Numbered from the stretch's first letter, positions 51,111-61,910 are shown. The stretch: DNA of 64,000 nucleotides from Muribaculaceae bacterium (GCA_022510505.1 JAFLTL010000007.1:30780-94779); one strand, 5' to 3'. Notes: generated by a model from the sequence alone, not told the origin. Made by a program: numbers and translations.

Positions 51111-52820
51111 TCAAGCCTCTTTATAAAGAGCAACTTCTTCCGGTGTGAAGTTAGCAATGAAATCGCTGTGCTTCTCAACTTCAGCCTGAGCAATCTTAGT
51201 GTAGACTTTCGCGCTTTTTTCCATCGATTCCGATGAATAACGCGACGCGTCAGTTATCAACAACCATGCCATGATAATGTTGCCTGCCATTTCAACCAGT
51301 CTGCGAGCCATGAAATCTGTGAAGGTCGGGTCATTGATCTCATTGACTTTATCTACTGCAGCAACATATTTCTCCATGAGAGTCTTAAGTGTTTCAGCTG
51401 CTTCCTTGAGGCTGTCTTTTACGGGCATCTCAGCATAGGAATCCATCAGATTCTTATAGGTACCGGTAGTGACATGACGAATCGCTGCAACAACCTGGAG
51501 CTGAGTCGTTCCTTCATAGATTGAAGTGATGCGTGCATCGCGATAAACTCTTTCACATGCATAATCCTTCATGAAACCCGAACCGCCATGTATCTGAATG
51601 CAGTCATAAGCGTTCTGGTTACAATATTCGCTGGCCATTCCTTTAACCAGAGGCGTGCAGGCATCGGCTAAACGAGTATATTTCTTCATGTCGGCACGTT
51701 CTTCTCCAGATAAGGACCGCTCACGCGCGATATCTTCATATGCCTTATATACATCAACATAGCGAGCGCATTCATAAAGAAGGGCACGAGAAGCATCAAG
51801 TTTTGCTTTCATTACCGAAAGCATCTCGTAAACCGCCGGGAATTCTATGATAGCTTTGCCGAATTGTTTGCGATCGCGGGCATAAGCCAATGCCTCACGA
51901 TAGGCGATTTCACTAACTCCAACCGATTGGGCTGCAATGCCCAGACGTGCGCCGTTCATCAAAGCCATCACATATTTGATTAAGCCCAAACGACGTGAAC
52001 CGCAAAGTTCAGCTTTTGCATTCTTATAGGTCAGTTCGCATGTCGGCGACCCTTTGATACCCATCTTGTTCTCTATACGACGCACATCAACACCTCCATT
52101 GCGCTTGTCATAGATGAACATTGATAAACCACGTCCATCTTTTGTCCCCTCTTCCGAACGAGCAAGGACCAGATGTATGTCACTGTCACCGTTGGTGATA
52201 AAACGTTTTACACCGTTCAATCGCCATGTGCCGTCGGGCTCTTCAGTAGCCTTGAGCATTACTGATTGAAGGTCGGAACCAGCATCAGGTTCGGTCAAGT
52301 CCATCGACATTGTCTCGCCTTCACACACACGAGGGATGTAGCGGGCACGTTGATCATCGTTACCGAATTCATATAGTGTCTCGGCACAGTCCTGCAAACC
52401 CCAAAGATTCTCAAAGCCCGTGTCGGCACGGCTAACGATATCGGCCGCCATTATGTAGGGCGTAATGGGGAAATTCAAACCACCGAAACGACGGGGCATC
52501 GCCATTCCCATCAAACCTGCTTCGCGACAAGCCTTTAAATTCTCTTGTGTCGCATCGGCATAGGTGACGCGACCCTTTTCAACTTTCGGACCCTGATGGT
52601 CAACCGATTCAGCATTGGGTGCGATTATGTTCGCACAAATGTCACCAACTACTTCAAGAACTTTATCATAGTTGTCCATCGCATCCTCGAAGTCCTGAGG
52701 AGCATAATCATATTTGTCGGCTTCCTCGAAATTGCGTTCCTTCAACGACACAATCTTCTTCATCAGAGGATGAGAAAGATGATTGCGTAAATCGGGGTTG
52801 TCTGTATAGAAATTAGCCAT
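51111..52820 (-). CDS. Acyl-CoA dehydrogenase
   Basis: 569 residues, longer than the usual 380-residue short-chain enzymes because of a C-terminal helical extension (from about 450). The FAD- and substrate-binding segments are MDLTEPDAGSDLQSV and RFITNGDSDIHLVLARSEEG. The catalytic Glu is in ARITSIYEGTTQLQ. Helix-domain motif YARDRKQFGKAI is standard. It oxidises an acyl-CoA, or works in reverse, with electrons exchanged through EtfAB encoded upstream. The acyl chain cannot be read from the sequence. It starts 3 bp after etfA. Confidence 0.93.
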   Translation of the reverse strand: MANFYTDNPDLRNHLSHPLMKKIVSLKERNFEEADKYDYAPQDFEDAMDNYDKVLEVVGDICANIIAPNAESVDHQGPKVEKGRVTYADATQENLKACREAGLMGMAMPRRFGGLNFPITPYIMAADIVSRADTGFENLWGLQDCAETLYEFGNDDQRARYIPRVCEGETMSMDLTEPDAGSDLQSVMLKATEEPDGTWRLNGVKRFITNGDSDIHLVLARSEEGTKDGRGLSMFIYDKRNGGVDVRRIENKMGIKGSPTCELTYKNAKAELCGSRRLGLIKYVMALMNGARLGIAAQSVGVSEIAYREALAYARDRKQFGKAIIEFPAVYEMLSVMKAKLDASRALLYECARYVDVYKAYEDIARERSLSGEERADMKKYTRLADACTPLVKGMASEYCNQNAYDCIQIHGGSGFMKDYACERVYRDARITSIYEGTTQLQVVAAIRHVTTGTYKNLMDSYAEMPVKDSLKEAAETLKTLMEKYVAAVDKVNEINDPTFTDFMARRLVEMAGNIIMAWLLITDASRYSSESMEKSAKVYTKIAQAEVEKHSDFIANFTPEEVALYKEA

Positions 52821-52823
52821 GGC

Positions 52824-53852
52824 TTATTTTGAATTTTTCTTATAATACTTTATAATCTTTGGAATAACATCTTCGAGATTACCGGTGATGACATAGTCGG
52901 CAATTGAATTGATCGGAGCATCCGGGTCATTGTTAATTGAAATGACCATCGCGCTCTCCTGCATACCTGCTATGTGCTGAATCTGCCCTGAGATGCCACA
53001 TGCAATATAAAGTTTGGGACGCACAGTCACACCTGTTTGACCGATTTGACGATCATGTTCAGCAAAGCCAGCATCCACTGCTGCACGGGACGCTCCAACT
53101 TCAGCACCCAAAACGTTAGCAAGATCAAACAGCAACTGGAAATTTTCTTTGCTTCCAACGCCATATCCCCCCGCAACTATGATGGGAGAGTTCTTTATAT
53201 TTACTTTCGATTTTTCAACGTGACGGTCAAGTATCTCGACTATATAATCGGTATCCGAAACATATTTTTTCGGGTCAAGATTGATTACTTCACCTTTTTT
53301 GAATCCGTCCATCATTTCTTTCTTCATCACACCCTCGCGAACTGTTGCCATCTGGGGCCGACACTCCGGGTTGACAATTGTTGCAACGATGTTTCCACCG
53401 AATGCAGGACGAATCTGATACAACAAATCCTTATATTCTTTTCCGGTCTTGGGATCCTTGTGGTCGCCAATCTCCAAAGCAGTGCAGTCGGCTGTCAGGC
53501 CACTGTGCAATGCCGAAGAAACTCGAGGACCAAGGTCTCGTCCAATACATGTAGCGCCCATCAAACAAATCTGAGGCTTGATTTCCTTGAAAAGATTAAT
53601 CAGAACCGAAGCATGGGGATTCGAGGTATAAGGATATAGTTTCTTATCTTCAACCTTGTAGACCGTGTCAGCTCCATAAGGGAATACCTGTTCTTCTATT
53701 TTTGAGAGATTGTCACCGATAGCGATTGCTTCAAGTTTCACACCGAGACGGTCGGCAAGTTGACGCCCTTTTGTCAAAAGCTCCAAACTAACGTCGGCAA
53801 CTTTTCCGTCTTCTATCTCGCAATATACTATGAGGTTGTTATTGTCTGCCAT
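52824..53852 (-). CDS. etfA: Electron transfer flavoprotein alpha subunit
   Basis: 342 residues. The C-terminal FAD domain is complete: VAGGYGVGSKENFQLL, GASRAAVDAGF, QIGQTGVTVRPKLYIACGISGQIQH and SINNDPDAPINSIADY. It accepts electrons from the acyl-CoA dehydrogenase. The gene lies 19 bp behind etfB and 3 bp before the dehydrogenase gene. Confidence 0.96.
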   Translation of the reverse strand: MADNNNLIVYCEIEDGKVADVSLELLTKGRQLADRLGVKLEAIAIGDNLSKIEEQVFPYGADTVYKVEDKKLYPYTSNPHASVLINLFKEIKPQICLMGATCIGRDLGPRVSSALHSGLTADCTALEIGDHKDPKTGKEYKDLLYQIRPAFGGNIVATIVNPECRPQMATVREGVMKKEMMDGFKKGEVINLDPKKYVSDTDYIVEILDRHVEKSKVNIKNSPIIVAGGYGVGSKENFQLLFDLANVLGAEVGASRAAVDAGFAEHDRQIGQTGVTVRPKLYIACGISGQIQHIAGMQESAMVISINNDPDAPINSIADYVITGNLEDVIPKIIKYYKKNSK

Positions 53853-53871
53853 AATTTATTGTCATTACAAG

Positions 53872-54744
53872 TTAGCCGATTGTGTGGTTAGCTATTAGTT
53901 CTTTTACAAGATCTTCTATCTGTTCGTCTACGTTCTCAAGTTTTCTTGCCTCTTTGGCTGTGAATACTACGTTCTCGATTGCCTTAACCTTCGTTGGTGA
54001 TCCTGCCAAACCGATTTGATTCGGATCGGCATCAATAAATGCTGCGTTCCATTCATTCAAGTTAAGATAGGGGCGCGTTTCCACAAATTCTTTCGATTTT
54101 TCATCAAGAGCCGATTTCTCAGAAGGGGTTACCGCTTTCTTATACTTCATTATGCGCATTGCGTTGCGAGGACGACATTCAGGAGCGGTTCCGTTGACTG
54201 TAACTACGCAGGGTAGAGGTGATTTAACTGTTTCAACACCGTTTTCCAATCGACGTTTAACTGTTACGTATCCGTCTTTAAGTTCTATGATTTCCTCAGC
54301 GTAAGTGACCTGAGGAATTCCTAATTTTTCAGCTATCTGAGGACCAACCTGAGCTGTGTCACCGTCGATTGCTTGGCGACCGCCGATTATAATGTCAAAG
54401 TTTCCGAATTTCTTGACTGCTTGAGCAAGCGAATAGGATGTTGCCAATGTGTCGGCACCACCTAAAACGCGATCGGTTAAAACTATACCCGAGTCGGCGC
54501 CACGAAAAACGGCCTCACGGATTATTTCAGCTGCACGAGGCAAACCCATTGTCAACAACGTGACAGTTGAGCCCGGATTTGCGTCCTTTAGACGTAGGGC
54601 TTGCTCGAGGGCATTTAGGTCCTCGGGATTAAAGATGGCCGGCAATGCTGCACGGTTAATGGTACCATCTTCTTTCATTGCATCTTTGCCCACATTGCGG
54701 GTGTCGGGTACCTGCTTGGCGAGCACAATGATGTTTAAGCTCAT
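53872..54744 (-). CDS. etfB: Electron transfer flavoprotein beta subunit
   Basis: 290 residues. It binds AMP, or FAD in bifurcating forms, and docks the dehydrogenase. Motifs are VLAKQVPDTRNVG at the N-terminus, LNALEQALRLKD, and GGRQAIDGDTAQVGPQIAEKLG. It is the first gene of etfB-etfA-dehydrogenase. A TACTTTTG box lies 49 bases upstream. Whether the complex bifurcates electrons cannot be decided by eye. Confidence 0.95.
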   Translation of the reverse strand: MSLNIIVLAKQVPDTRNVGKDAMKEDGTINRAALPAIFNPEDLNALEQALRLKDANPGSTVTLLTMGLPRAAEIIREAVFRGADSGIVLTDRVLGGADTLATSYSLAQAVKKFGNFDIIIGGRQAIDGDTAQVGPQIAEKLGIPQVTYAEEIIELKDGYVTVKRRLENGVETVKSPLPCVVTVNGTAPECRPRNAMRIMKYKKAVTPSEKSALDEKSKEFVETRPYLNLNEWNAAFIDADPNQIGLAGSPTKVKAIENVVFTAKEARKLENVDEQIEDLVKELIANHTIG

Positions 54745-54792
54745 AATTTTTATTTTGTTTTTATATTCTGGTCTATTTTAACAATTCGACCG

Positions 54793-54800
54793 CAAAAGTA
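54793..54800 (-). promoter_or_regulatory. -7 promoter box (TACTTTTG) for etfBA-acd
   Basis: Minus-strand TACTTTTG followed by C fits TAnnTTTG. It lies in the 67-bp gap between purL and etfB. Confidence 0.5.
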
Positions 54801-54811
54801 CTAAAAAATAT

Positions 54812-57800
54812 TCAGTTAACGTTAATCTTGTGTTCTATCCATTGGCGTGCAGCCTTGAATGCGTCAATCCATGGTGTCACTTCGTCGTTTCTCCGGGAAC
54901 GGGGCCAGTAGGCACACTGCCATGGGAAAATAGCTCTCTCGGGATGAGGCATCATTGCAAGATGACGTCCGTCGGCCGAGGCAATGGCGGCAACATTACC
55001 CACGCTTCCGTTTGGATTCCCCGGATAGGAAGAATAATTGTATTTTGCAACGACATGATAGTTCTTCAGAGATTTCGGAAGAATGAAACGTCCTTCGCCA
55101 TGGGCAACCCAAATGCCAAGTTTATATCCTGATAGGCCTTTCAGCATAACGGAATTGTTCTCCGGTATAGTCAATCCGATAAATTCCGATTCGAATTTTC
55201 CTGAAATGTTATGTCCCATGCGTGGTTTGACTTCGTCATCAGGGGTAATCAAACCAAGTTCTATCATTAACTGGCAACCGTTGCATATACCCAATGATAA
55301 AGTATCGTCGCGTTCGTAGAATTTTTTCAATGTTTCTCGGGCAGTTTCGTTCCACATGAATCCTCCCGCCCAACCTTTTGCCGAACCCAGAACATCGGAG
55401 TTGGAGAATCCCCCGCAGAATACTATCATGTTGATGTCTTTGAGAGTCTCACGACCGGTCATTAAATCTGTCATGTGAACATCTTTCACATCAAAACCAG
55501 CCAAATGAAGTGCAAATGCCATTTCTCGGTCACCGTTGACCCCTTTTTCACGAATGATTGCCGCTCTTACACCACTACGTTTTTTTCTTCTTAAATCAAG
55601 ATTTCTCGATTTAAGTGAACCTTTGAGCGAACTGGGAATGCGGTAACGAACCGGCTGAAGAGAATAGTTCTTTGCCCTTTCAGATGCACAATCTATTCCG
55701 CTTTGCAAACTATCGAGCAGGAAAGAAGGGTAGAACCAAATATCACGATATTTGTCTATGTCAAGCTCAAGCGCTTTCTCTTTGTGTTTTACTTTCAGTT
55801 GTCGTTCAGCCGATGGTTTGCCAAGTTTCATGAATCTGACACCTAGGTCCTTCAATAGTCTTTCTACATTCTCGACTTTACGCTCATCAACCTGTACAAC
55901 GATTGCGGGATTTTCCGAGAAGAGAATTTTCACCAAATCGTCATTATTCCAGTTGACAAACTCCGATGTATCGATATTTAATCCACCTTTTATGTTTGGG
56001 AAACACATTTCCAACAAAGTCGTGATGAGACCACCGGCTGAAACGTCATGGGACGCTAAGAGCAATTTCTTGGAGACTAATCTCTGAACGGCATGGAATG
56101 CTTTTGAAAAATATTCTGGACTGACTATCGAAGGAACGTCGCTTCCGATTTTTCCCATTGATTGGTAAAGGGCTGATCCTCCAGCGTTCATTACATTTCC
56201 TGTAAAATCAATGTAATACAACGTCGAGTTGCGGTCGACAATTACCTGTCCTACAGTTTTCTTTACATCTTTAACTTGTGCAGCTGCCGATATAATGACA
56301 GTACCGGGTGAGAGGACCTTTTCATTACCATATTTCTGGGTCATTGACAAACTGTCCTTTCCAGTCGGTATATTAATGCCAAGTGCGACCGCAAAATCTG
56401 AGCACGCCTCAACAGCATTGTAAAGTGCCGCATCTTCTCCCTCGTTGCGACATGGCCACATCCAGTTGGCGCTTAATGAAACACTCTTCAAGCCATCCTT
56501 CAAATTGGCACAACAAATATTGGTCAATGATTCTGCTATTGCAAGAATCGAACCTTTAGCCGAGTCGGCCAATGCTGCCTGCGGCGCGTGTCCAATTGAT
56601 GTTGCTATACCTTTAGTTCCGGTATAGTCAAGGGTGACGACTGCGCAATCGCTGACAGGTAGCTGGATTTGTCCCTGACACTGCTGGCGCGCAATCTTGC
56701 CGGTAACTGAACGGTCCACTTTATTAGTGAGCCAGTCCTTACATGCTACAGCTTCAAGTAGCAACACCTCTTCCAGATATTTCTCTATATCTTTTGACGA
56801 AAGAGTTGGAGAGATGAACTCGCGATTTACCGTGTGATCGGTCATTGTGGTTTTCGGAGAATTACCGAACATGTCCGACATCTCCAAATCTATCGGCTTG
56901 ACGCCATCGGGCTGAACGAAAACAAAACGGTTGTCACCGGTTGTCTTGCCAACGACAAATAATGGTGATTTTTCTCTTTCGGCAATTTTCTTGACAAGGT
57001 CGATGTGATCTTCCTTTATAATCAAACCCATCCTTTCTTGACTCTCGTTGCCTATAATTTCCTTTGCCGATAGTGTCTTGTCGCCTATTGGAAGTTCACC
57101 CATGTCAATAATTCCACCGGTCGATTCAACCAGTTCCGACAAAGCGTTAAGGTGACCTCCGGCCCCATGGTCATGAATAGAGATTATTGGGTTTTCTTCG
57201 CTTTCTGCCAAAGCTCTGATTACATTAGCAACTCGCTTCTGCATCTCGGGATTCGCACGTTGAACGGCATTCAGCTCAATTGTACCCTCATATTCGCCGG
57301 TATTGACTGAAGAAACCGCACCTCCTCCCATTCCGATGCGATAGTTGTCTCCGCCTAGAATGACAACCTTCTCGTCAACTCCGGGCTCACCTTTCTTTGC
57401 ATCGCGTTTTGATGCATATCCGACTCCCCCCGCGAGCATGATGACTTTGTCATAACCGTAGTTTATATTGTTTTCGCGATGTTCGAACGTTAATAACGAA
57501 CCGCATACCAACGGCTGACCGAATTTATTTCCGAAATCCGATGCTCCGTTAGAAGCCTTTATAAGAATTTGCGAAGGAGTTTGATAAAGCCATTGCCGTG
57601 GGTCAAGAACTTTCTCCCATGGGTGCTCTTCACCTATACGCGGATAAGAGGTCATATAAACAGCGGTTCCCGCTATTGGCAGACTGGCTTTGCCACCCCC
57701 AAGTCGGTCCCGTATCTCGCCGCCGGTTCCTGTAGCTGCCCCGTTGAAAGGTTCCACGGTAGTGGGGAAATTATGAGTTTCTGCTTTTAATGACAGAACG

Positions 57801-58522
57801 CTGTCTATCTCTTTTATTTCGAAATAATCCGATTGGGTAGGATCGGCGGGGGAGAACTGATCTATTTTGGGCCCTTTTACAAAAGCGACGTTATCCTTAT
57901 AGGCCGAAATCAAATCGTTAGGATTCTCTTTTGATGTTTTTTTAATTAGCTGGAAAAGTGTCAGCTGTTTCGGCTCCCCGTCTATGACAAATTGTCCGTT
58001 GAAAATTTTGTGACGGCAGTGTTCCGAATTAACTTGAGAAAAACCAAATATTTCACTGTCAGTTAGGTCTCTGCCGAGTTTCTCGCTGAGGCTTCCCAAA
58101 TAATCCTCTTCTTCTTGACTCAGTGCCAATCCCTCTTTGATGTTGTACTCATGAATATCTTTGATATACTGTATGCTGTCAGGCTTTTTGTTTGTGGTTA
58201 AAGTGCTCTGCCCTAAATTGTGATAAAGATTCTCGAGCATTTTGTCGTAGCTTGCTTTGCTGTCTGGCCCGATTTTTGTAAAGGTTTCTATGCGGGTTAT
58301 CCCGTCAATTCCCATGTTTCGGGTGATTTCGACAGCATTGGTACTCCATGGAGTTATCATTTCTTTGCGAGGACCTCGGAAAACTCCTTGAATTTTCTTG
58401 GATTTCAAGGGTTTGGCTCCATCAAAAAGCCAAATTAGTTTTTCTATCTCGGAATCATCAAAAGAATGGGAGGTTTCGACAGCATAGAATGTCTGAGAAC
58501 CTTTCTTGAAAAAGACTATCAT
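54812..58522 (-). CDS. purL: Phosphoribosylformylglycinamidine synthase, large single-chain form
   Basis: 1236 residues, the single-chain PurL with a fused glutaminase. It converts FGAR and glutamine to FGAM in purine synthesis. In order: an N-terminal PurS-like domain, the linker, and the two AIRS-like halves (LKAETHNFPTTVEPFNGAATGTGG in two adjoining segments; LSANWMWPCRNEGEDAALYNAVEA). The C-terminal glutaminase domain (from about 985) has the nucleophile Cys in LGICNGCQLMIELGL and a His/Glu in MPHPERA. It is transcribed alone after a structured leader of about 97 nt. Confidence 0.96.
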   Translation of the reverse strand: MIVFFKKGSQTFYAVETSHSFDDSEIEKLIWLFDGAKPLKSKKIQGVFRGPRKEMITPWSTNAVEITRNMGIDGITRIETFTKIGPDSKASYDKMLENLYHNLGQSTLTTNKKPDSIQYIKDIHEYNIKEGLALSQEEEDYLGSLSEKLGRDLTDSEIFGFSQVNSEHCRHKIFNGQFVIDGEPKQLTLFQLIKKTSKENPNDLISAYKDNVAFVKGPKIDQFSPADPTQSDYFEIKEIDSVLSLKAETHNFPTTVEPFNGAATGTGGEIRDRLGGGKASLPIAGTAVYMTSYPRIGEEHPWEKVLDPRQWLYQTPSQILIKASNGASDFGNKFGQPLVCGSLLTFEHRENNINYGYDKVIMLAGGVGYASKRDAKKGEPGVDEKVVILGGDNYRIGMGGGAVSSVNTGEYEGTIELNAVQRANPEMQKRVANVIRALAESEENPIISIHDHGAGGHLNALSELVESTGGIIDMGELPIGDKTLSAKEIIGNESQERMGLIIKEDHIDLVKKIAEREKSPLFVVGKTTGDNRFVFVQPDGVKPIDLEMSDMFGNSPKTTMTDHTVNREFISPTLSSKDIEKYLEEVLLLEAVACKDWLTNKVDRSVTGKIARQQCQGQIQLPVSDCAVVTLDYTGTKGIATSIGHAPQAALADSAKGSILAIAESLTNICCANLKDGLKSVSLSANWMWPCRNEGEDAALYNAVEACSDFAVALGINIPTGKDSLSMTQKYGNEKVLSPGTVIISAAAQVKDVKKTVGQVIVDRNSTLYYIDFTGNVMNAGGSALYQSMGKIGSDVPSIVSPEYFSKAFHAVQRLVSKKLLLASHDVSAGGLITTLLEMCFPNIKGGLNIDTSEFVNWNNDDLVKILFSENPAIVVQVDERKVENVERLLKDLGVRFMKLGKPSAERQLKVKHKEKALELDIDKYRDIWFYPSFLLDSLQSGIDCASERAKNYSLQPVRYRIPSSLKGSLKSRNLDLRRKKRSGVRAAIIREKGVNGDREMAFALHLAGFDVKDVHMTDLMTGRETLKDINMIVFCGGFSNSDVLGSAKGWAGGFMWNETARETLKKFYERDDTLSLGICNGCQLMIELGLITPDDEVKPRMGHNISGKFESEFIGLTIPENNSVMLKGLSGYKLGIWVAHGEGRFILPKSLKNYHVVAKYNYSSYPGNPNGSVGNVAAIASADGRHLAMMPHPERAIFPWQCAYWPRSRRNDEVTPWIDAFKAARQWIEHKINVN

Positions 58523-58560
58523 GAGAATGTTGTGATAATGTATTTAAAAACATCAAACAG

Positions 58561-58602
58561 GGAGTTCTGAAGCACTCATAATGTAAAAATGCTTAAAACT
58601 CC
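58561..58602 (-). promoter_or_regulatory. Hairpin in the purL leader
   Basis: The plus strand reads GGAGTT-CTG-AAGCA ... TGCTT-AA-AACTCC, so an 11-bp stem interrupted by an internal loop lies inside the predicted purL leader, 39 bases before the ATG. It does not match the purine riboswitch core. The next T-run is about ten bases further on, so it is a weak terminator candidate at best. Confidence 0.45.
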
Positions 58603-58623
58603 TTGTCAAAGTTTAAATTTAGA

Positions 58624-58631
58624 CAAAAGTA
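58624..58631 (-). promoter_or_regulatory. -7 promoter box (TACTTTTG) for purL
   Basis: Minus-strand TACTTTTG fits the -7 element, with a TTG 17 bp upstream (58651-58649). It predicts a leader of about 97 nt that includes the hairpin at 58561-58602. Confidence 0.5.
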
Positions 58632-58659
58632 ACAAAAATTTCCCAAAACAATAAATCTC

Positions 58660-58676
58660 TTAGATTGTTAATCTAA
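58660..58676 (+). promoter_or_regulatory. Inverted repeat upstream of clpB
   Basis: TTAGATT-GTT-AATCTAA is a perfect 7-bp inverted repeat 48 bp before the clpB start, between the divergent purL and clpB genes. It is not the CIRCE element (TTAGCACTC-N9-GAGTGCTAA). It may be an operator; no TAnnTTTG box for clpB is evident. Confidence 0.4.
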
Positions 58677-58723
58677 TAGAACAGTTAAACAAAACGAGGG
58701 ATAACAATTAAACCACGATAAAA

Positions 58724-61312
58724 ATGAACTTTAACAGTTTCACAATCAAATCGCAAGAGGCTATCCAAAAGGCTGTGGAATTCACTCGTGAAGCGGGTGA
58801 ACAGCAAATTGAGCCGGTCCACATTCTGAAAGGTGTCTTGACTGAAGGCGAATCTTTAGTCAAATTCATCTTCCAGAAGATTGGTGCAAATCTTGCAAAT
58901 GTCATGTCTCAAGCCGATCGCGAGATTGCATCTCTTCCTAAAGTTTCAGGAGGAGAACCTTATTTGAGCCGTGTATCCAATGATGTTCTCCAAAAGGCAC
59001 TCGACATTGCAAAAAAGAACGGGGACGAATATGTAACTTTGGAAGCTCTTCTGCAAGCTCTGTTTGAAATAAACAGTGCAGCATCCACCATTCTTAAGGA
59101 TGCTGGCCTTGGACAAAAAGAACTTGTAGCAGCCATTGACGAACTGCGTAAAGGGAAAAAAGCAACTGACCAGAGCGCTGAGGAAACTTATAATGCTCTT
59201 TCCAAATATGCTATAAATCTTAATGAGCGGGCCCGATCCGGAAAACTTGATCCGGTAATCGGACGCGACGATGAAATTCGTCGTGTGCTCCAGATTCTAA
59301 GCCGAAGAACCAAGAATAATCCGATGCTTATCGGTGAACCTGGAACAGGAAAGACAGCTATTGCCGAAGGTCTTGCCCAAAGAATTGTTCGAGGAGATGT
59401 CCCTGAGAATTTGAGGACTAAACAGATTTTCTCCCTTGACATGGGCGCGCTTGTCGCAGGGGCAAAATATAAGGGTGAATTCGAGGAGCGTCTTAAAGCA
59501 ATCGTTAATGAGGTTATCCAAAGTGATGGCGAGATAATTCTTTTCATAGATGAAATTCACACTCTCGTCGGTGCTGGGAAGGGGGAAGGAGCGATGGATG
59601 CTGCAAACATCCTGAAACCGGCATTGGCTCGTGGAGAGCTACGTAGCATTGGAGCCACCACTCTCGACGAATATCAGAAATATTTCGAAAAGGATAAAGC
59701 GCTCGAACGACGTTTCCAGAAGGTAATGGTAAATGAACCTGATGAATTGGCTGCAATAGCGATTCTTCGTGGTTTGAAAGAAAGATATGAGAATCATCAC
59801 AAGGTGAGAATCAAGGATGAGGCTGTAGTTGCTGCGGTTCAGTTATCGGAACGATATATAACTGATCGTTTCCTTCCTGACAAAGCTATAGACCTTGTCG
59901 ATGAGGCAGCTTCCAAACTCCGATTGGAAATCGATTCGGTACCTCAGGCACTCGATGATATTTCCCGCAGGATTGCTCAGAAAGAAATCGAACGCGAAGC
60001 CATTAAACGTGAGGGTGACGAACCAAAGGTTCGCGACATTGAGAAGGAATTGGCCGAACTTCGCGATGAAGAAAAGGAATATTCTGCTAAATGGAAGGCC
60101 GAAAAGGAACTTATTAATAAGATTCAGCAGAATAAGATTGATATAGAGCAGCTTAACTTTGAAGCCGACCGCGCCGAAAGGGAAGGTGACTATGCCAAAG
60201 TGGCTGAAATACGCTATTCTACAATCCAACAAAAACAGCAGGAAAACATCGATATTCAGGAACAGCTCAAGATGATGCAGGGTGAAAAAGCGCTCATCAA
60301 GGAAGAGGTTGATGCTGATGATATAGCCGACGTTGTTTCACGATGGACTGGTATTCCTGTCAAGAAGATGGCTCGTAGCGAGAAAGAAAAATTGCTTCAT
60401 TTGGAGGATGAACTTCATGAACGTGTCATTGGACAGGACGATGCAATCAGAGCAATAGCCGATGCAGTTCGTCGCAGCCGTGCAGGGTTGAATGACCCTA
60501 GACGTCCTATTGGTTCCTTCCTGTTTCTCGGAACAACCGGTGTCGGTAAAACCGAACTTGCCAAAGCTTTGGCTGAATATCTCTTTGATGACGAAAACAT
60601 GATGACGCGAATCGACATGAGTGAATATCAGGAGAAACACACTGTCAGCCGTCTCGTTGGAGCGCCTCCGGGATATGTCGGTTACGATGAAGGTGGTCAG
60701 CTGACTGAAGCTGTTCGTAGAAAGCCCTATTCGGTAGTTCTTTTCGATGAGATTGAAAAAGCCCATCCTGATGTTTTTAACATACTGCTACAGGTTCTCG
60801 ATGATGGACGTTTGACTGATAACAAAGGCCGATTGGTCAATTTCAAAAACACCATCATCATAATGACTTCCAATATGGGTTCATCCGTAATTCGTGAGAA
60901 CTTCTCGCAGATGACTTCTGAGAACCGAGGAGAAACAATTGAGAAAACCAAGAATCAGGTGCTTGACTTGTTGAAGCAAACAATTCGTCCTGAATTCCTT
61001 AACAGAATCGATGAAACCATCATGTTCACTCCTCTTAACGAGAAAGAGATTGAAGAAATTGTTGGATTACAAATCAAATCGGTTCAAAAGATGCTAGGTG
61101 TCAATGGAATCACTCTCGAGATAACTCCGGCAGCCATGTCGTTCTTAGCTACTGAAGGTTATGATCCTGAATTCGGAGCACGTCCCGTTAAACGTGTCAT
61201 CCATCGTATGGTCCTCAACCCACTGTCGAAGGATATTCTTGCTCAGAAGGTTAATCGCGACACTCCAATAGTGATCGATGTCAAGGATGATGATCTTGTA
61301 TTCTCTAACTAA
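58724..61312 (+). CDS. clpB: ATP-dependent disaggregase ClpB
   Basis: 862 residues, the full ClpB layout. Clp N domain (1-150). First AAA+ module with Walker [10 protein letters not shown] and Walker [14 protein letters not shown] coiled-coil M domain at about 405-525, very rich in Glu/Lys, which marks ClpB rather than ClpA. Second AAA+ module with Walker [16 protein letters not shown] and Walker [15 protein letters not shown], then the D2-small domain. It works with DnaK to rescue aggregated protein. No ClpP-binding IGF/L loop is expected or seen. Confidence 0.97.
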   Translation: MNFNSFTIKSQEAIQKAVEFTREAGEQQIEPVHILKGVLTEGESLVKFIFQKIGANLANVMSQADREIASLPKVSGGEPYLSRVSNDVLQKALDIAKKNGDEYVTLEALLQALFEINSAASTILKDAGLGQKELVAAIDELRKGKKATDQSAEETYNALSKYAINLNERARSGKLDPVIGRDDEIRRVLQILSRRTKNNPMLIGEPGTGKTAIAEGLAQRIVRGDVPENLRTKQIFSLDMGALVAGAKYKGEFEERLKAIVNEVIQSDGEIILFIDEIHTLVGAGKGEGAMDAANILKPALARGELRSIGATTLDEYQKYFEKDKALERRFQKVMVNEPDELAAIAILRGLKERYENHHKVRIKDEAVVAAVQLSERYITDRFLPDKAIDLVDEAASKLRLEIDSVPQALDDISRRIAQKEIEREAIKREGDEPKVRDIEKELAELRDEEKEYSAKWKAEKELINKIQQNKIDIEQLNFEADRAEREGDYAKVAEIRYSTIQQKQQENIDIQEQLKMMQGEKALIKEEVDADDIADVVSRWTGIPVKKMARSEKEKLLHLEDELHERVIGQDDAIRAIADAVRRSRAGLNDPRRPIGSFLFLGTTGVGKTELAKALAEYLFDDENMMTRIDMSEYQEKHTVSRLVGAPPGYVGYDEGGQLTEAVRRKPYSVVLFDEIEKAHPDVFNILLQVLDDGRLTDNKGRLVNFKNTIIIMTSNMGSSVIRENFSQMTSENRGETIEKTKNQVLDLLKQTIRPEFLNRIDETIMFTPLNEKEIEEIVGLQIKSVQKMLGVNGITLEITPAAMSFLATEGYDPEFGARPVKRVIHRMVLNPLSKDILAQKVNRDTPIVIDVKDDDLVFSN

Positions 61313-61376
61313 ATAATATATAACTAATCGAGTTTATGCTCATGAAATTCTAATCAAATTTTAACAAAAATTGCCA

Positions 61377-61910
61377 ATGAAGAAAATTTTCAATCTGTTT
61401 TTAGCACTTCCGCTGCTGTTTGCAGCTTCGTGCAGCGACGACAATGACATACCCCAGGTTTCCATTAATCTTGAGACTTCAGGGTATTGGAAAGTTGATA
61501 ACGATTCCCGTCTATACCTTGTCGAAGGTGAAACACTATATGTCGACGGCCTCTATGTCAAGAGTCTTGAAGGTAAGGAAGCTCTGATTTCTCAGGCAAC
61601 CTATTATCTGAATGGTTTCGGATATGCTGATCCTCTGTTGGCTCCCTATAAAATTAAGATTCCTTCGGAGGTTCTCAGAGAAGGTAATAATATCTTGATG
61701 GCAGCCATGACACTGGCAGTAGTTGACTATCCTGTTTCAGTTGCCGAAGCACGTTGGGACATTGTTCTGGTCTCTTCTGAAGAGGAGCTTCCACAAGGAG
61801 CGGTTTACGTTCCTGCTTCAAATATACCCGATGATGACGAAGGTGAAGCACCCGAAAATCGAGGCGATGACAATGGTACAGATGCACAATCTGAGACTGG
61901 AGTCGAGTAA
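61377..61910 (+). CDS. Lipoprotein with acidic C-terminal tail, unknown function
   Basis: 177 residues. The signal peptide ends in lipobox FAASC, and the mature protein starts CSDDNDIPQ. The body is beta-rich (GYWKVDNDSRLYLVEGETLYVDG in two parts), with an Ig-like or carbohydrate-binding look, followed by a disordered acidic tail (DDDEGEAPENRGDDNGTDAQ). SDDN after the Cys matches the acidic lipoprotein export signal used in Bacteroidota for surface display, so it may face outward. I chose ATG 61377 over the upstream TTG because MKKIFN is a normal signal start. I do not recognise the family. Confidence 0.75.
   Translation: MKKIFNLFLALPLLFAASCSDDNDIPQVSINLETSGYWKVDNDSRLYLVEGETLYVDGLYVKSLEGKEALISQATYYLNGFGYADPLLAPYKIKIPSEVLREGNNILMAAMTLAVVDYPVSVAEARWDIVLVSSEEELPQGAVYVPASNIPDDDEGEAPENRGDDNGTDAQSETGVE

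Noticed and set aside
53037..53639. 200-residue plus-strand frame opposite etfA
   Set aside because: The composition (many His, Cys, Phe) is typical of antisense reading of a conserved gene; etfA is unambiguous.
58660..58676. CIRCE heat-shock operator before clpB
   Set aside because: The inverted repeat TTAGATT/AATCTAA has a 3-bp spacer and does not match the CIRCE arms or its 9-bp spacer.
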